DNA from: Trinickia mobilis
Lineage (GTDB): Bacteria > Pseudomonadota > Gammaproteobacteria > Burkholderiales > Burkholderiaceae
Direction: 5' to 3'
Assembly: GCF_017315705.1 (NCBI RefSeq)
Contig: NZ_JAFLRF010000004.1
Location: forward strand, 124,001-188,000
DNA: 64,000 nt
Part shown: positions 53,580-62,241 of the stretch, piece by piece
Layout of the letters: each line of letters opens with the position of its first letter
Numbering within the stretch: position 1 is the first letter of the stretch
The notes under the pieces: generated by a model
What the model was told of the DNA's origin: nothing
Database searches by the model: none
The model's input: only the letters and a program-made list of their open reading frames with translations
Translations under genes and position numbers: made by a program

Positions 53580-53956
53580 GGCGAATTTCCCCCTGCCGTC
53601 GCGCGAGGCATGAAAATGGCCAAAACATTCAAAGTCGCGCCAAAGAGGCAGTTGCAACCGAAGGGAGCTAGGCGGATGTGCATCGCGGCAAACGCCGACG
53701 CACCTCCTTCACAACGTATGGATTTATTTGGATTTTCGAGTGGCAGTAGCCATCGATACGATCGTGCGGCAGACACCATTGGATGATAGTTACTTTTTCT
53801 TCGCTTGCCCGACATATTTGCGGAATCGTTTTCACCGAGCGGCTGGGCCATTCCGCCATTCCGTAGTGGCCATATTTTTGCTTGATCCAGGATCTCACCG
53901 TCTCCGTCTTGCCCATGCGCGTGGCGCTCGCTGTCCTCGGCCAGTGACCGCCGCCG
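53580..53956. other. Intergenic region upstream of the sensor kinase
   Basis: About 375 bp. A minus-strand frame of 82 codons at 53668-53916 has no recognisable features or good ribosome site and is not called. The GGAC-N4-GTCC element is absent here, so the kinase-regulator genes seem not to share that control. Confidence 0.5.
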
Positions 53957-54583
53957 CTATTTCACGCAGCTAACGTAAGCGCGATGCGAGTCGTGATAGG
54001 GACCGCCTCGGCCGTCCGTCAACCACACGACATGGTGGAACCGGCTTCCGCCGAAAGTCGAGGACCAGTACGCAAGTTGTCCGCCCCACCCGTACACCCC
54101 TCCGGGATAGCGCTCGTCGTCCTTGGAAGCGACGATCGCGTAGCCGCCGTGAGGATGCTCAGGGCCATTGGCGTAACCGACCAGCGCTTTGAGCTCGTCG
54201 GTCGACGGCAAGCGCATGTGACGCTCGAGGCAATAGTGGACTGCCTCGCCGTAGGTATAGCCGCCCACTGCCGTACCGCTGAACGAATCGCGCTTGACGC
54301 TGCGACCCAAGGTGGCTTTGCCGCCTTGTGCAACACGTGCAGGCGGGCTGAAACAAAGGGGCGAACGCAGCACGAGGTCCGCGCGGTCCGCAACCGGGTA
54401 ATTGCCGGGCGGCATGCAAATGCTGCCGGCCGGAGGTCCAGGGGGTAGCGCTCGCGCTCGGCCCGGCGCAACGGACAAAGTCACCGAGACAATTCCCACA
54501 AGCAGCGCATCCGCCACACGCGCTTTGCAAGCAGTCGTACGCCTGACTCCGTCGGCGAGCCTGACGAATCTGAATTTGCCCAT
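53957..54583 (-). CDS. Exported protein with DUF1566/Lcl-like C-terminal domain
   Basis: This 208-residue protein has an N-terminal hydrophobic segment (VADALLVGIVSVTLSVA) with a likely cleavage after ARA. The C-terminal half shows a C-type-lectin-like pattern, as in DUF1566 proteins: YTYGEAVHYCLERHMRLPSTDELKALV, then QLAYWSSTFGGSRFHHVVWLTDGRGG and the terminal YVSCVK with paired cysteines. Such domains bind ligands or surfaces; function is unknown. Its promoter region carries the same two-part element as the single-domain regulator, so it belongs to the same local regulon. Confidence 0.7.
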   Translation of the reverse strand: MGKFRFVRLADGVRRTTACKARVADALLVGIVSVTLSVAPGRARALPPGPPAGSICMPPGNYPVADRADLVLRSPLCFSPPARVAQGGKATLGRSVKRDSFSGTAVGGYTYGEAVHYCLERHMRLPSTDELKALVGYANGPEHPHGGYAIVASKDDERYPGGVYGWGGQLAYWSSTFGGSRFHHVVWLTDGRGGPYHDSHRAYVSCVK

Positions 54584-54627
54584 AGTCTGCGCTCCCGTTG
54601 CCAGGGCCGCGCTTGCTGCAGCCGCAG

Positions 54628-54682
54628 TCCCGCAGATTCAGGCTAATAGGTAAGTGCGGAAATCGAAATAGGACTTTGGTCC
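54628..54682 (-). promoter_or_regulatory. Two-part promoter element upstream of the Lcl-like gene
   Basis: On the minus strand GGACCAAAGTCC (54671-54682) and, after exactly 25 nt, TAGCCTGAATCTGCGGGA (54628-54645) repeat the arrangement at 51401-51455. The 12-mer lies 88-99 bp upstream of the gene start, against 85-96 bp in the other case. Confidence 0.65.
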
Positions 54683-54711
54683 ATCTGCGTGATTCATTCG
54701 GAAGGGCTGCG

Positions 54712-55596
54712 TCAAGCCGCCATCCTGTCGGCGAACCACGCTTTCAGCAACTTCACGCCTTGCGGAAGTTCATCCGTATCGGGGTGCACGAGATAGTATC
54801 CAGTCGGCAATGAAAGCGCTTTGCCGAACGGTTCGACAAGCGATCCCTCTGCAAGCTCGGCTTCGACCAGGATGGCACTCGTCAGAACCACCCCTTGCGC
54901 GCGCACGGCCGCTTCGATCGCCATCAGCGACTGGTCGAATTGAATGCCGGCGATCGCCTCGATCTGCGCATCGCCAAGGTTGCCAAAGCGCGCCAACCAG
55001 GCCGACCAGTGCGGATGCAACGAATTGTGAAGCAGCGTCGCGGATCGAAGATCTTCGGGCTGCTTCAATTGCCACTTCTTCGCGTAAGCCGGGCTGCAGT
55101 AGACGCGCCCCTCATCGGGGCAAAGCAGTTGGACCGAAAGCCGCGGGTCGGCGCCATTGAAGTATCGGACCGCAAGATCGACGGCATCGAGATCGAAATC
55201 GACCAGCGTAGCGGACGTCGAGAGGCTCAGCGCGATCCCCGGGTGCGCCTGCAGCAAGTCCGCCATGCGCGGAGCGAACCACTTGGCGGCGAAGCTCGGC
55301 GGCATCGAAAGCCGCAGACCTTTGTTCTGACGTTCCCGCAAGCGGCGGCTTGCATGGATGATCTCCGCGAGCGCCGGCTGGATCCGTGCGAAATACGCGC
55401 GGCCTTCGGCAGTCGGCGTCACCTGCCTTATCTGCCGCACGAACAGGGCGACGCCGAGCCACGCTTCGAGCTTCTGGATTTGCTGGCCGACCGCGCCAGG
55501 CGTCACGCTCAGCTCTTCGGCAGCTAGAGTAAAACTGCCGAGCCGCATAGCAGCCTCCAGAGCCACCAAGGCTTTCATGGGCGGGATAGGTCGCAT
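54712..55596 (-). CDS. LysR-family regulator (GcvA-like)
   Basis: This 294-residue regulator has a winged helix at the N-terminus (MKALVALEAAMRLGSFTLAAEELSVTPGAVGQQIQKLEAWLG) and a GcvA-type substrate-binding domain (FDLDAVDLAVRYFNGADPRL). It is divergent from an EamA transporter gene with about 100 bp between starts. It is likely to regulate that gene and itself from the shared region. The effector is unknown. Confidence 0.92.
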   Translation of the reverse strand: MRPIPPMKALVALEAAMRLGSFTLAAEELSVTPGAVGQQIQKLEAWLGVALFVRQIRQVTPTAEGRAYFARIQPALAEIIHASRRLRERQNKGLRLSMPPSFAAKWFAPRMADLLQAHPGIALSLSTSATLVDFDLDAVDLAVRYFNGADPRLSVQLLCPDEGRVYCSPAYAKKWQLKQPEDLRSATLLHNSLHPHWSAWLARFGNLGDAQIEAIAGIQFDQSLMAIEAAVRAQGVVLTSAILVEAELAEGSLVEPFGKALSLPTGYYLVHPDTDELPQGVKLLKAWFADRMAA

Positions 55597-55696
55597 GGCA
55601 TAGTTTCTCTATAGCATCGAGGGACATTAAATCATTTGTACCGCATCGGCGCCGTAACGACAATGAAGCCACGAACCTTTCTTCAAGCTCATTGCC

Positions 55697-56614
55697 GTGA
55701 ATCCTGCCTACCTCGCTTTCGCCGCGCTCGGCCTCATCTGGGGCACCAACTTCATGTTCATGAAGTGGGCGAGCGTCGATCTATCCGCCAGCCAGATCGT
55801 GTTTCTCCGCGTGCTGTTCGGCTTCGTGCCGATACTGGCTTTCGCGCTCTTCACCGGGGCGCTGAAGTGGCGGCATCTGAAGCACGCGCATCATTTCTTC
55901 GTCATGTCGCTGCTCGCGACCGCCGTCTACTACTACGCGTTTGCGAAGGGCGCGGCGCTGCTGCTGTCCAGCGTGGCCGGCATGCTGAGCGGAGCGATTC
56001 CGCTGTTTTCGTTCCTTTGCGCATGGGCGCTGTTGCGGCAGGAACGCCCGACCGGGCGGATGATCTGCGGCATCCTCGCCGGGTTCGCCGGTGTGCTCCT
56101 CATCGCACAGCCGTGGAATGCGCACGGTGCGGGCGTGAATCTGCTCGGGGTGTTTTATATGGCCGCCGGTTCGCTGAGCGTCGGATGCTCGTTCGTGTAC
56201 GCGCGGCGCTTCCTCTCCGGCCTCGATCTCTCGCCCCTCGCGCTGTCCACCTGGCAAATCGGCTTCGCGCTTGTCGTGCTCAGTTGCGTCACCGATTTTC
56301 ACGGCATGACTCGCGTCACCGGCGATCCGCGCGCCTTTGCCGGCCTCGTGCTGGGGCTCGGTCTGTCGGGCACGGGCGTGGCCTACATCCTTTATTACTT
56401 CATCGTCGGGCGGCTCGGTGCGCTCGCGGCTTCGAGCGTGACCTATATCCCGCCGGTGGTCGCGTTGCTCATGGGCTTGACGATCGCTCACGAGCCGATG
56501 CGCCCGCTCGACCTGTTCGCCATGGCGGCCATTCTCGGCGGTGTGTATCTCCTGCAAAGCCGCAGGCAGCCCGCGCCCGCAGCCTCGCCTCGGACATCGA
56601 AGGCGCTCGGCTGA
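55697..56614 (+). CDS. EamA-type DMT transporter
   Basis: This 305-residue protein has ten predicted helices in two EamA halves. The first begins LAFAALGLIWGTNFMFMKWA; the second includes GLSGTGVAYILYYFIVGRLGALAASSVTYIPPVVALLMG. Family members export amino acids and other metabolites. The start is a GTG at 55697 with a poor ribosome site; no in-frame alternative looks better. The divergent LysR gene is its probable regulator. Confidence 0.9.
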   Translation: MNPAYLAFAALGLIWGTNFMFMKWASVDLSASQIVFLRVLFGFVPILAFALFTGALKWRHLKHAHHFFVMSLLATAVYYYAFAKGAALLLSSVAGMLSGAIPLFSFLCAWALLRQERPTGRMICGILAGFAGVLLIAQPWNAHGAGVNLLGVFYMAAGSLSVGCSFVYARRFLSGLDLSPLALSTWQIGFALVVLSCVTDFHGMTRVTGDPRAFAGLVLGLGLSGTGVAYILYYFIVGRLGALAASSVTYIPPVVALLMGLTIAHEPMRPLDLFAMAAILGGVYLLQSRRQPAPAASPRTSKALG

Positions 56615-56650
56615 ATTTGAGTGCAGCCCTCCGCGCGCCGGATGGCCGCA

Positions 56651-57703
56651 CTAAAACCTGTCGACGTCGATCACGGCCTGAGCGAATGCCCGTGGCGCTT
56701 CCTGCGGCAGGTTATGGCCGATGCCGCCCGTGATGGTTCGATGCTCGTATTTGCCGGTGAACTTCGCTGCGTAGGCGCTGGACGGCGGGTGCGGAGCGTC
56801 GTTGGCGTCACCCTCCATGGTGATGCTAGGCACGTCGATCGGCGGAGCCGACGCGAGTTGCTGCTCGAACACGTCGTATTTCGCCTCGCCCGCGGCGAGA
56901 CCCTGCCGCCAACGATAGTTGTGGATGGTAATGTCGACATGGTCGGGATTGTTGAAGGCCGCCGCACTGCGCTCGAAGGTCGCGTCGTCGAACTGCCACT
57001 TGGGCGAGGCCAGCCTCCAGATCAACCTCGCGAAATCGTGCGTGTATTTCTCGTAGCCGGCCCGGCCGCGATCCGTGGCGAAATAGAACTGATACCACCA
57101 CTGGAGCTCGGCCTCGGGCGGCAACGGCGTCATGCCCGCTTTCTGACTGCCGATCAGGTAGCCGCTGACCGACACCAAAGCCTTGCAACGCTGCGGCCAC
57201 AGCACCGCGATGATGTCGGCGGTGCGCGCGCCCCAATCGAAACCGGCGAGGATCGCTTGCTGGATATTGAGCGCATCCATCAGCGCGACGATATCGGCTG
57301 CGATGGCAGACGGTTGGCCGTTGCGCATGGTTTCGCCGGATAAGAAACGTGTCGAACCGTAGCCGCGCAGGTACGGGACGATCACGCGATACCCGTGGGA
57401 CGCCAGCAGTGGCGCGACATCGACGAAGCTGTGGATATCGTAGGGCCAGCCGTGCAGCAGGATGACCGCGGGTCCGTCGGCCGGACCCGCCTCGGCGTAG
57501 CCTACGTCGAGCAGTCCGGCATTGATCTGCTTGAGCGACGCAAATGACGTGTGGCTGCCCGGCTTGATCGGCGGCAGCGTCGCCGGCTTCGACAAACGAG
57601 TCTGGGCGCTTGCGGAACCCAACACGCCGAACTGGGCAGCAGCCAGCATCAAGGCCGAGGCGCCCATGAAGCCGCGACGGCGCGAATCGATTTTCTCCGG
57701 CAC
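56651..57703 (-). CDS. Tat-exported alpha/beta hydrolase (epoxide hydrolase/dehalogenase-like)
   Basis: This 350-residue hydrolase has a twin-arginine leader (SRRRGFMGASALMLAAAQFGVLGSASA). Its alpha/beta fold has an HGWP oxyanion motif and an Asp nucleophile in AGFDWGARTADII (Asp where serine hydrolases have Ser). The catalytic His is in GGIGHNLPQEAP. The Asp nucleophile puts it with epoxide hydrolases and haloalkane/haloacetate dehalogenases. The GTG at 57703 is preferred because AGGAGAGGAAAA precedes it and the leader is complete; an upstream ATG at 57736 lacks this. The substrate is unknown. Confidence 0.85.
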   Translation of the reverse strand: MPEKIDSRRRGFMGASALMLAAAQFGVLGSASAQTRLSKPATLPPIKPGSHTSFASLKQINAGLLDVGYAEAGPADGPAVILLHGWPYDIHSFVDVAPLLASHGYRVIVPYLRGYGSTRFLSGETMRNGQPSAIAADIVALMDALNIQQAILAGFDWGARTADIIAVLWPQRCKALVSVSGYLIGSQKAGMTPLPPEAELQWWYQFYFATDRGRAGYEKYTHDFARLIWRLASPKWQFDDATFERSAAAFNNPDHVDITIHNYRWRQGLAAGEAKYDVFEQQLASAPPIDVPSITMEGDANDAPHPPSSAYAAKFTGKYEHRTITGGIGHNLPQEAPRAFAQAVIDVDRF

Positions 57704-57930
57704 TTTTCCTCTCCTGAAGCGACACGCAAGGGTCATGAGACGCCAGCTTAGCCGTTCTATCGGGACGGCGCGGGTCCTCTTTGTATTGCAATGTATCCAT
57801 TGCGTGCGTCGATACAGGCGCTGACAAAAACGCCGTTCCAGGAAACAAGCGAGATACTAGGCGGTCGCGGCGAGCGTCACTCAAGGCGCTCACTGACCCG
57901 ACGCATGGGCCTTGAGCCGCGTCGCACGAA

Positions 57931-58533
57931 TCATCGCGGCAAGTACGGCGTAATTCTCTTCATGGCGTTCTCCACGTACACCTCCTTTTCGCCGACGGGC
58001 GCAACGTAGTGCAGTGCCGAGGCGGCAGTCTCGCTGCCTTCCGTACGAGCGATGATCCAGGCCGCGAGGTAAGGCGAAGCCAGGCAGCCGCCCGCCGTCG
58101 CGACGTTGCCGTGGGCATAGAACGGCTGGTTCAAAACCTCCACGCCCGCTGCCTGCACCCAAGGCTTCGTCGTCAGGTCGGTGCACGCCGGGACGTTGCC
58201 GAGCAGACCGAGCTTGGCCAAGACCAGGGTGCCCGAGCACTGTGCGGCGATCAGTTGACCCGACGGATCGAGCGCCAGGCGGGCCATCAGTCCTGCATCT
58301 TCGACGACCTCCCGTGTCCGTATCCCGCTGCCGACGATGACTGCGTCGGCTGTACGCGCGTCCTCCAGTGCCGTCTGGGCGCGAACCGTTACGCCGTTCA
58401 TGGAAGTGACCTCTTGCTGCAGGCAGCACAAAGTCACTTGCCAGCCGGGCTTCTTGACGCGATTCAGGATGCCGAGGGCGACGATCGAGTCGAGCTCGTT
58501 GAAACCTTCGAACGTGAGGATGGCGATATGCAT
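57931..58533 (-). CDS. DJ-1/PfpI family protein
   Basis: This 200-residue protein has a glutamine-amidotransferase-like fold: IAILTFEGFNELDSIVALGIL at the start and the nucleophile elbow AAQCSGTLVLAKLGLL with C99. Members act as isonitrile hydratases, glyoxalases or chaperones; the class with FEGFNELD is not well characterised. It is divergent from a MocR regulator, 99 bp apart, the usual layout for a regulated gene. A good promoter is visible upstream. Confidence 0.88.
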   Translation of the reverse strand: MHIAILTFEGFNELDSIVALGILNRVKKPGWQVTLCCLQQEVTSMNGVTVRAQTALEDARTADAVIVGSGIRTREVVEDAGLMARLALDPSGQLIAAQCSGTLVLAKLGLLGNVPACTDLTTKPWVQAAGVEVLNQPFYAHGNVATAGGCLASPYLAAWIIARTEGSETAASALHYVAPVGEKEVYVENAMKRITPYLPR

Positions 58534-58576
58534 GGCGTTCCCGGGCACGGAGCCCGGCCGGGCTGAGATGTGAGGC

Positions 58577-58605
58577 ATCGTAGGCTCAATACCCAATACA
58601 ATCAA
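58577..58605 (-). promoter_or_regulatory. Sigma-70 promoter of the DJ-1 family gene
   Basis: On the minus strand TTGATT (58600-58605) and TACGAT (58577-58582) are 17 nt apart, placing the start about 37 nt before the ATG. GGACAATT (58608-58615) abuts the -35 box and may be the MocR site. Confidence 0.5.
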
Positions 58606-58632
58606 AAAATTGTCCTTAGTACATCGCGTGCC

Positions 58633-59967
58633 ATGACCCAAGCCCGATATCTGCCGCTGGTCGATGAACTGGCGGCGCAGATCCGCTCCGGCCGTCTGCC
58701 GCCGGGCACCCGCCTGCCCACCCACCGCCGGCTCGCGGAGCGCCACGGCATCGCGCTGGTCACGGCCACCCGCGTGTATGCCGAACTCGAATCGATGGGC
58801 CTCGTCAGCGGCGAAGTGGGCCGCGGCACGTTCGTGCGCGAGACCGTCCTGCCGCGCGGCTTGGGCGTCGACCAATGGGCGGTGGCCGCCGGCCTCGTCG
58901 ATCTGAACTTCAACTATCCGGCGCTGCCGGGGCAAGCCAAGCTGCTGAGCCGCGCCTTGCGGCAGCTCGCGGCGGGAGGCAATCTCGAGGCGCTGCTGCG
59001 CTATGGGCCGCACGGCGGCTGGCCCCATGAGCGCGCCTGCGTTGCGCGGCACCTGTTGTCACGGGGTCTCGCTGTCGAGCCGGGCAATGTGCTGGTCGTC
59101 GACGGCGCGCAGCACGGCTTGGCCGTGACGGCGATGGCGCTGCTGCGGCCGGGCGACGTGGTCGCGGTCGACGCCCTGACCTATCCCGGCTTCAAGGTGC
59201 TTGCCGAAATGCTTCGTCTGGAACTGGCGCCGCTTCCCTCGGCCGGACAGGGAGCGGACTTGGACGCCCTGGAGCGGCTGTGCCTGCGCCGCCGCGTTCG
59301 CGCGGCCTACGTCATGCCGACGCTCCACAATCCGCTCGGCTGGGTGAGCAGCGCAAGCTGGCGGCGCCGGCTGGCGGCCATCGTGCGCCGGCATGGCCTG
59401 ATCGCCATCGAGGACGCGGCCTACGCGTTCCTGGAAAAAGATCCGCCCGCCCCGCTCGCGACGCTGGCAGCGGAAGCGACGGTCTACGTCTCGGGACTGT
59501 CGAAGAGCGTGGCAACCGGCCTGCGGTTCGGCTTTGTCGCCGCCCCGGCCGCGTGGGTGCCGAAGCTCGAACGGGCCATCCGAGTGACGACCTGGAACAC
59601 GCCGGGAATCGTGACAGCCCTTGCCTGCGCGTGGCTCGACGACGGTACGGTGAAACGCCTCGAAGCCGAGAAGCGGCGCGATGCGGCAGCGCGGCAGGCC
59701 ATCGCAAGGGAGACATTGGCCGGGCTGACGCTCGTCGGCCATCCGGCGTCGTACTTCGTCTGGCTCGCCTTGCCGCTGGAGGTAAGGGCCGACCGTGTGG
59801 CAGCCGCGCTCTTGGACGAAGGCCTGTCCGTGTCGACGGCAGAGCCCTTCGCGACCTCGAAACAGGTGCCGCACGCGATCCGCCTGGCGCTCGGCTCCGT
59901 CGGCCTCGACGGGTTGCGCGCGGCCCTGCAGGTCGTCGAACGGGTGGTCCGGGAACAGGCTTGTTGA
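58633..59967 (+). CDS. MocR-type regulator (GntR helix-turn-helix fused to aminotransferase fold)
   Basis: This 444-residue protein has an N-terminal GntR winged helix (about residues 8-75; LPPGTRLPTHRRLAERHGIALVTATRVYAELESMGLV) and a fold-type I aminotransferase domain. The PLP lysine is in VSGLSKSVATGLRFGFVAAP, and NPLGW with the DAAYAFLE segment shape the cofactor site. MocR proteins bind PLP and regulate nearby genes. It is divergent from the DJ-1 gene, its likely target. The ATG at 58633 gives the standard N-terminus. Confidence 0.92.
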   Translation: MTQARYLPLVDELAAQIRSGRLPPGTRLPTHRRLAERHGIALVTATRVYAELESMGLVSGEVGRGTFVRETVLPRGLGVDQWAVAAGLVDLNFNYPALPGQAKLLSRALRQLAAGGNLEALLRYGPHGGWPHERACVARHLLSRGLAVEPGNVLVVDGAQHGLAVTAMALLRPGDVVAVDALTYPGFKVLAEMLRLELAPLPSAGQGADLDALERLCLRRRVRAAYVMPTLHNPLGWVSSASWRRRLAAIVRRHGLIAIEDAAYAFLEKDPPAPLATLAAEATVYVSGLSKSVATGLRFGFVAAPAAWVPKLERAIRVTTWNTPGIVTALACAWLDDGTVKRLEAEKRRDAAARQAIARETLAGLTLVGHPASYFVWLALPLEVRADRVAAALLDEGLSVSTAEPFATSKQVPHAIRLALGSVGLDGLRAALQVVERVVREQAC

Positions 59968-60104
59968 TCGCGGCGGCCATGCCTGCGCTCGGCCGTGCAG
60001 GCTTGCCCGACGACATCGGTCCGATGATCGCGTCGCTGCTGTCCGAAGACAATCGCTGGGTCAACGCGCAGCGTATCGAGGTGTCGGGGGGCATGGCGAT
60101 CTAG
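59968..60104 (+). pseudogene. Short-chain dehydrogenase/reductase, C-terminal remnant
   Basis: About 40 codons directly after the MocR stop read ALGRAGLPDDIGPMIASLL, NRWVNAQRIEVSGG and a final MAI before the stop. This is the typical end of a classical SDR (PDDI region, then the VNAQRIEVSGG terminus). The Rossmann core and catalytic YxxxK are gone. A deletion joined the tail to the MocR gene. Genes formed with an SDR may once have been the MocR target. Confidence 0.75.
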
Positions 60105-60204
60105 GCTGGCGTAAAAGTCCGGCACACCATGCGTCAGCGCACATACCGCGTGTTCATGGGAATCCAATAATTGTCCTTACCAGCCGGGAAGGACGTATAG
60201 GCCA

Positions 60205-60918
60205 ATGAACAACATCGATACATGGCTCATCGGGTTCATGAGTCCGGTGGCCATCCACTCGCCGCGTTTCGACCACGTACTCGAAACCATGGTGAGCATG
60301 TATCTGTTCAAGGGCGTGGCATTGACTGCGCTGCTATGGTGGATCTGGTTCAGGTCCGAACGCGCGGAAGGGCCTGACGGTGCGGCCTTGAGGCGACGCG
60401 AGTGCGAAATCGTCGTGATCGCGATTGCAAGCGGGTTTATCGCGCTGGCGGCCGGTCGCCTGCTTGCGCACTATCTGCCCTTCCGCCTGCGGCCGATGTA
60501 TGAACCTGCGCTGCGTGCGTTCTTTCCGGAGGCCAAGGTCGATGAGCCGGTGCTGCGAACGTGGAGTGCATTTCCGAGCGATCACGTGATGCTCTGGTCC
60601 GCGGTCGCCATGGGCATTTTCCTCGCCTCGCGGCCCGTGGGCATTTACGCGCTATTCCACGCGATCGTGCTGATCGGCCTGCCGCGCATCTTTCTCGGTC
60701 TGCACTACCCAACGGACGTGCTCGCCGGTGCGGTACTCGGCATCGGCATCGCATGCTTGATGAACGTGAACGCCATACGCACGCGCATCGCTGCACCGAT
60801 GCTGGCATTCGCACAGCGCTATCCCGGCGTGTTTTACGGCGGGGCGTTCCTGCTGACTTTCGAGTTGACGACGCAATTCGACGAGCTGCGCGTGTTGGCG
60901 CACGGCTTGTTGCATTGA
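60205..60918 (+). CDS. PAP2-family membrane phosphatase
   Basis: This 237-residue protein has about six helices and the three phosphatase motifs: RLRPMYEP near 94-101, PSDH with H127 (the usual PSGH), and R161-IFLGL-H167-YPT-D171. Members dephosphorylate lipid phosphates such as undecaprenyl diphosphate or phosphatidic acid at the periplasmic face. The Gly-to-Asp change in PSGH also occurs in other bacterial members I recall. It is preceded by a 12-mer also found in front of the MocR gene. It converges on the methyltransferase gene. Confidence 0.88.
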   Translation: MNNIDTWLIGFMSPVAIHSPRFDHVLETMVSMYLFKGVALTALLWWIWFRSERAEGPDGAALRRRECEIVVIAIASGFIALAAGRLLAHYLPFRLRPMYEPALRAFFPEAKVDEPVLRTWSAFPSDHVMLWSAVAMGIFLASRPVGIYALFHAIVLIGLPRIFLGLHYPTDVLAGAVLGIGIACLMNVNAIRTRIAAPMLAFAQRYPGVFYGGAFLLTFELTTQFDELRVLAHGLLH

Positions 60919-60942
60919 CGTCAATCACGCCTTGCACCGACC

Positions 60943-61800
60943 CTAGATCGCTGCCACCAAAAACGACTCGCCGCTCGACGGCCGCAGACCATCGGTTCGG
61001 CCTACGAAGTAACGCTGCACGAGGTCGCCGGTGGAAACGTGCTGAACCTGCCTGAAGCCCGCTTCGCGGGCCAGCTCCAGCATTTCCGACGGGCTGAAGA
61101 AACTGACGAACGGCGTCCCCGCCGCCCGGGCGCGTTCATAAACCATCTGATGCTGCGCCCGATCCTCCAGGTCGACGAGTTCCAGCGGCAGCAAGAACGT
61201 CATCGCGAGCGTCGAGCCCGGCGCGAGCTTCGCGATCTGACGCAGCGTTGCGAGATTTGCTTCTCTGGTGAGGTACATGGAGACGCCGGTGGAGACCACC
61301 ACTGCAGGCTGTTCAGCCTCGAAGCCGGCGGCCGCCATCTGCTCCCACCACGATTGGCCCGCCTCGAAGTCGACCGGCACGAGCCGCAGCCAATCGGGAA
61401 TGCCAAAACCGAGTTCGATCAGGCGCTCCTGCTTCCATGCCTGCGCGCCAGGCTGGTCCACCTCGAAAACACGTATGCGCGAAGCGATCGCCGGCCTGCG
61501 CTGAGCGAAGCTGTCCAGGCCCGCGCCGAGTATGACGTACTGTTCGACGCCGCGGCCCGCCTGTTCGACGACCCAGTCCTCGATGTAGCGCGCGCGGCCC
61601 ACGATCGCCGCGCGGTAGCCGCTGGTGCCTTGCGGGTGCATGTCCGGCCGGCTGCGCCAGCCTTCGTCCGGTGCGGCCAGCTGCAAGCCGATCTCGTCTT
61701 CGAGCACATGGGGCGGCGAATCGATTTGAACGTGCATGGCCCGCCACAGAGCGACCCTTATCGCTGTGCTGTCCGGCGCAGCAGCGTGCTTTTCGTGCAT
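60943..61800 (-). CDS. Class I SAM-dependent methyltransferase (TIGR00027 / leucine carboxyl methyltransferase-like)
   Basis: This 285-residue protein matches the family of mycobacterial-type putative methyltransferases. It starts near STAIRVALWRAMHVQ. The SAM motif is QYVILGAGLDSFAQR, then the acidic loop IRVFEVDQPGAQAWKQERL, and VVVSTGVSMYLTREA. Such proteins are thought to methylate small carboxylic compounds; the substrate is unknown. The ATG at 61800 has AAAGGAGTACGCC upstream. The open frame extends 86 codons upstream over the next gene in another phase. It is 35 bp downstream of the small zinc-ribbon-like gene on the same strand. Confidence 0.88.
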   Translation of the reverse strand: MHEKHAAAPDSTAIRVALWRAMHVQIDSPPHVLEDEIGLQLAAPDEGWRSRPDMHPQGTSGYRAAIVGRARYIEDWVVEQAGRGVEQYVILGAGLDSFAQRRPAIASRIRVFEVDQPGAQAWKQERLIELGFGIPDWLRLVPVDFEAGQSWWEQMAAAGFEAEQPAVVVSTGVSMYLTREANLATLRQIAKLAPGSTLAMTFLLPLELVDLEDRAQHQMVYERARAAGTPFVSFFSPSEMLELAREAGFRQVQHVSTGDLVQRYFVGRTDGLRPSSGESFLVAAI

Positions 61801-61835
61801 GGCGTACTCCTTTTTTTGTGCCGATCCAGAGCGAA

Positions 61836-62096
61836 TCAATCGCCGTCGCCGTCTTCTATGGCTTTGCGCTCGCGCCGCTCTTCGTTGCTGCGGCGGGCGC
61901 GCAAGCGCTGGCGCGACAGCACGGCGATCACCTCGCCCGTCGTCGCGCCAGCGGGAATCTCGTTGCGGATGACATCGCGCACCATCGGCAGGCCCGAGCG
62001 CTGACGACGCAAGGCTTTGGCGATGGCCGTGCGGCACTCCTGCCCGTGGCAGTCCCATTCGTCACGGACTTTTCCGCAGTAACGGCACTTGTTCAT
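61836..62096 (-). CDS. Small cysteine-rich (zinc-ribbon-like) protein
   Basis: I do not recognise this 86-residue protein. It begins MNKCRYCGKVRDEWDCHGQEC, where CxxC and a spaced Cys pair with a His could bind zinc. It continues with a basic helical region (RQRLRARRSNEERRERK) and an acidic end. That composition fits a nucleic-acid-binding or adaptor protein. The ATG at 62096 is chosen because the Cys motif follows it directly. It is divergent from the isochorismatase-like gene and probably cotranscribed with the methyltransferase gene. Confidence 0.55.
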   Translation of the reverse strand: MNKCRYCGKVRDEWDCHGQECRTAIAKALRRQRSGLPMVRDVIRNEIPAGATTGEVIAVLSRQRLRARRSNEERRERKAIEDGDGD

Positions 62097-62241
62097 AGCT
62101 GAAAAACGTCTTCGAATGATTAATTCACATCCATCGTTCATCAATCAGGAAACTGAATCCGATGCATTGGCCGACAAAGCTCCCCTCCGGCATAGACGGC
62201 GGTGTCAGAATGTTCACTGCCGAAAACTCAAGGAGTGTGTC

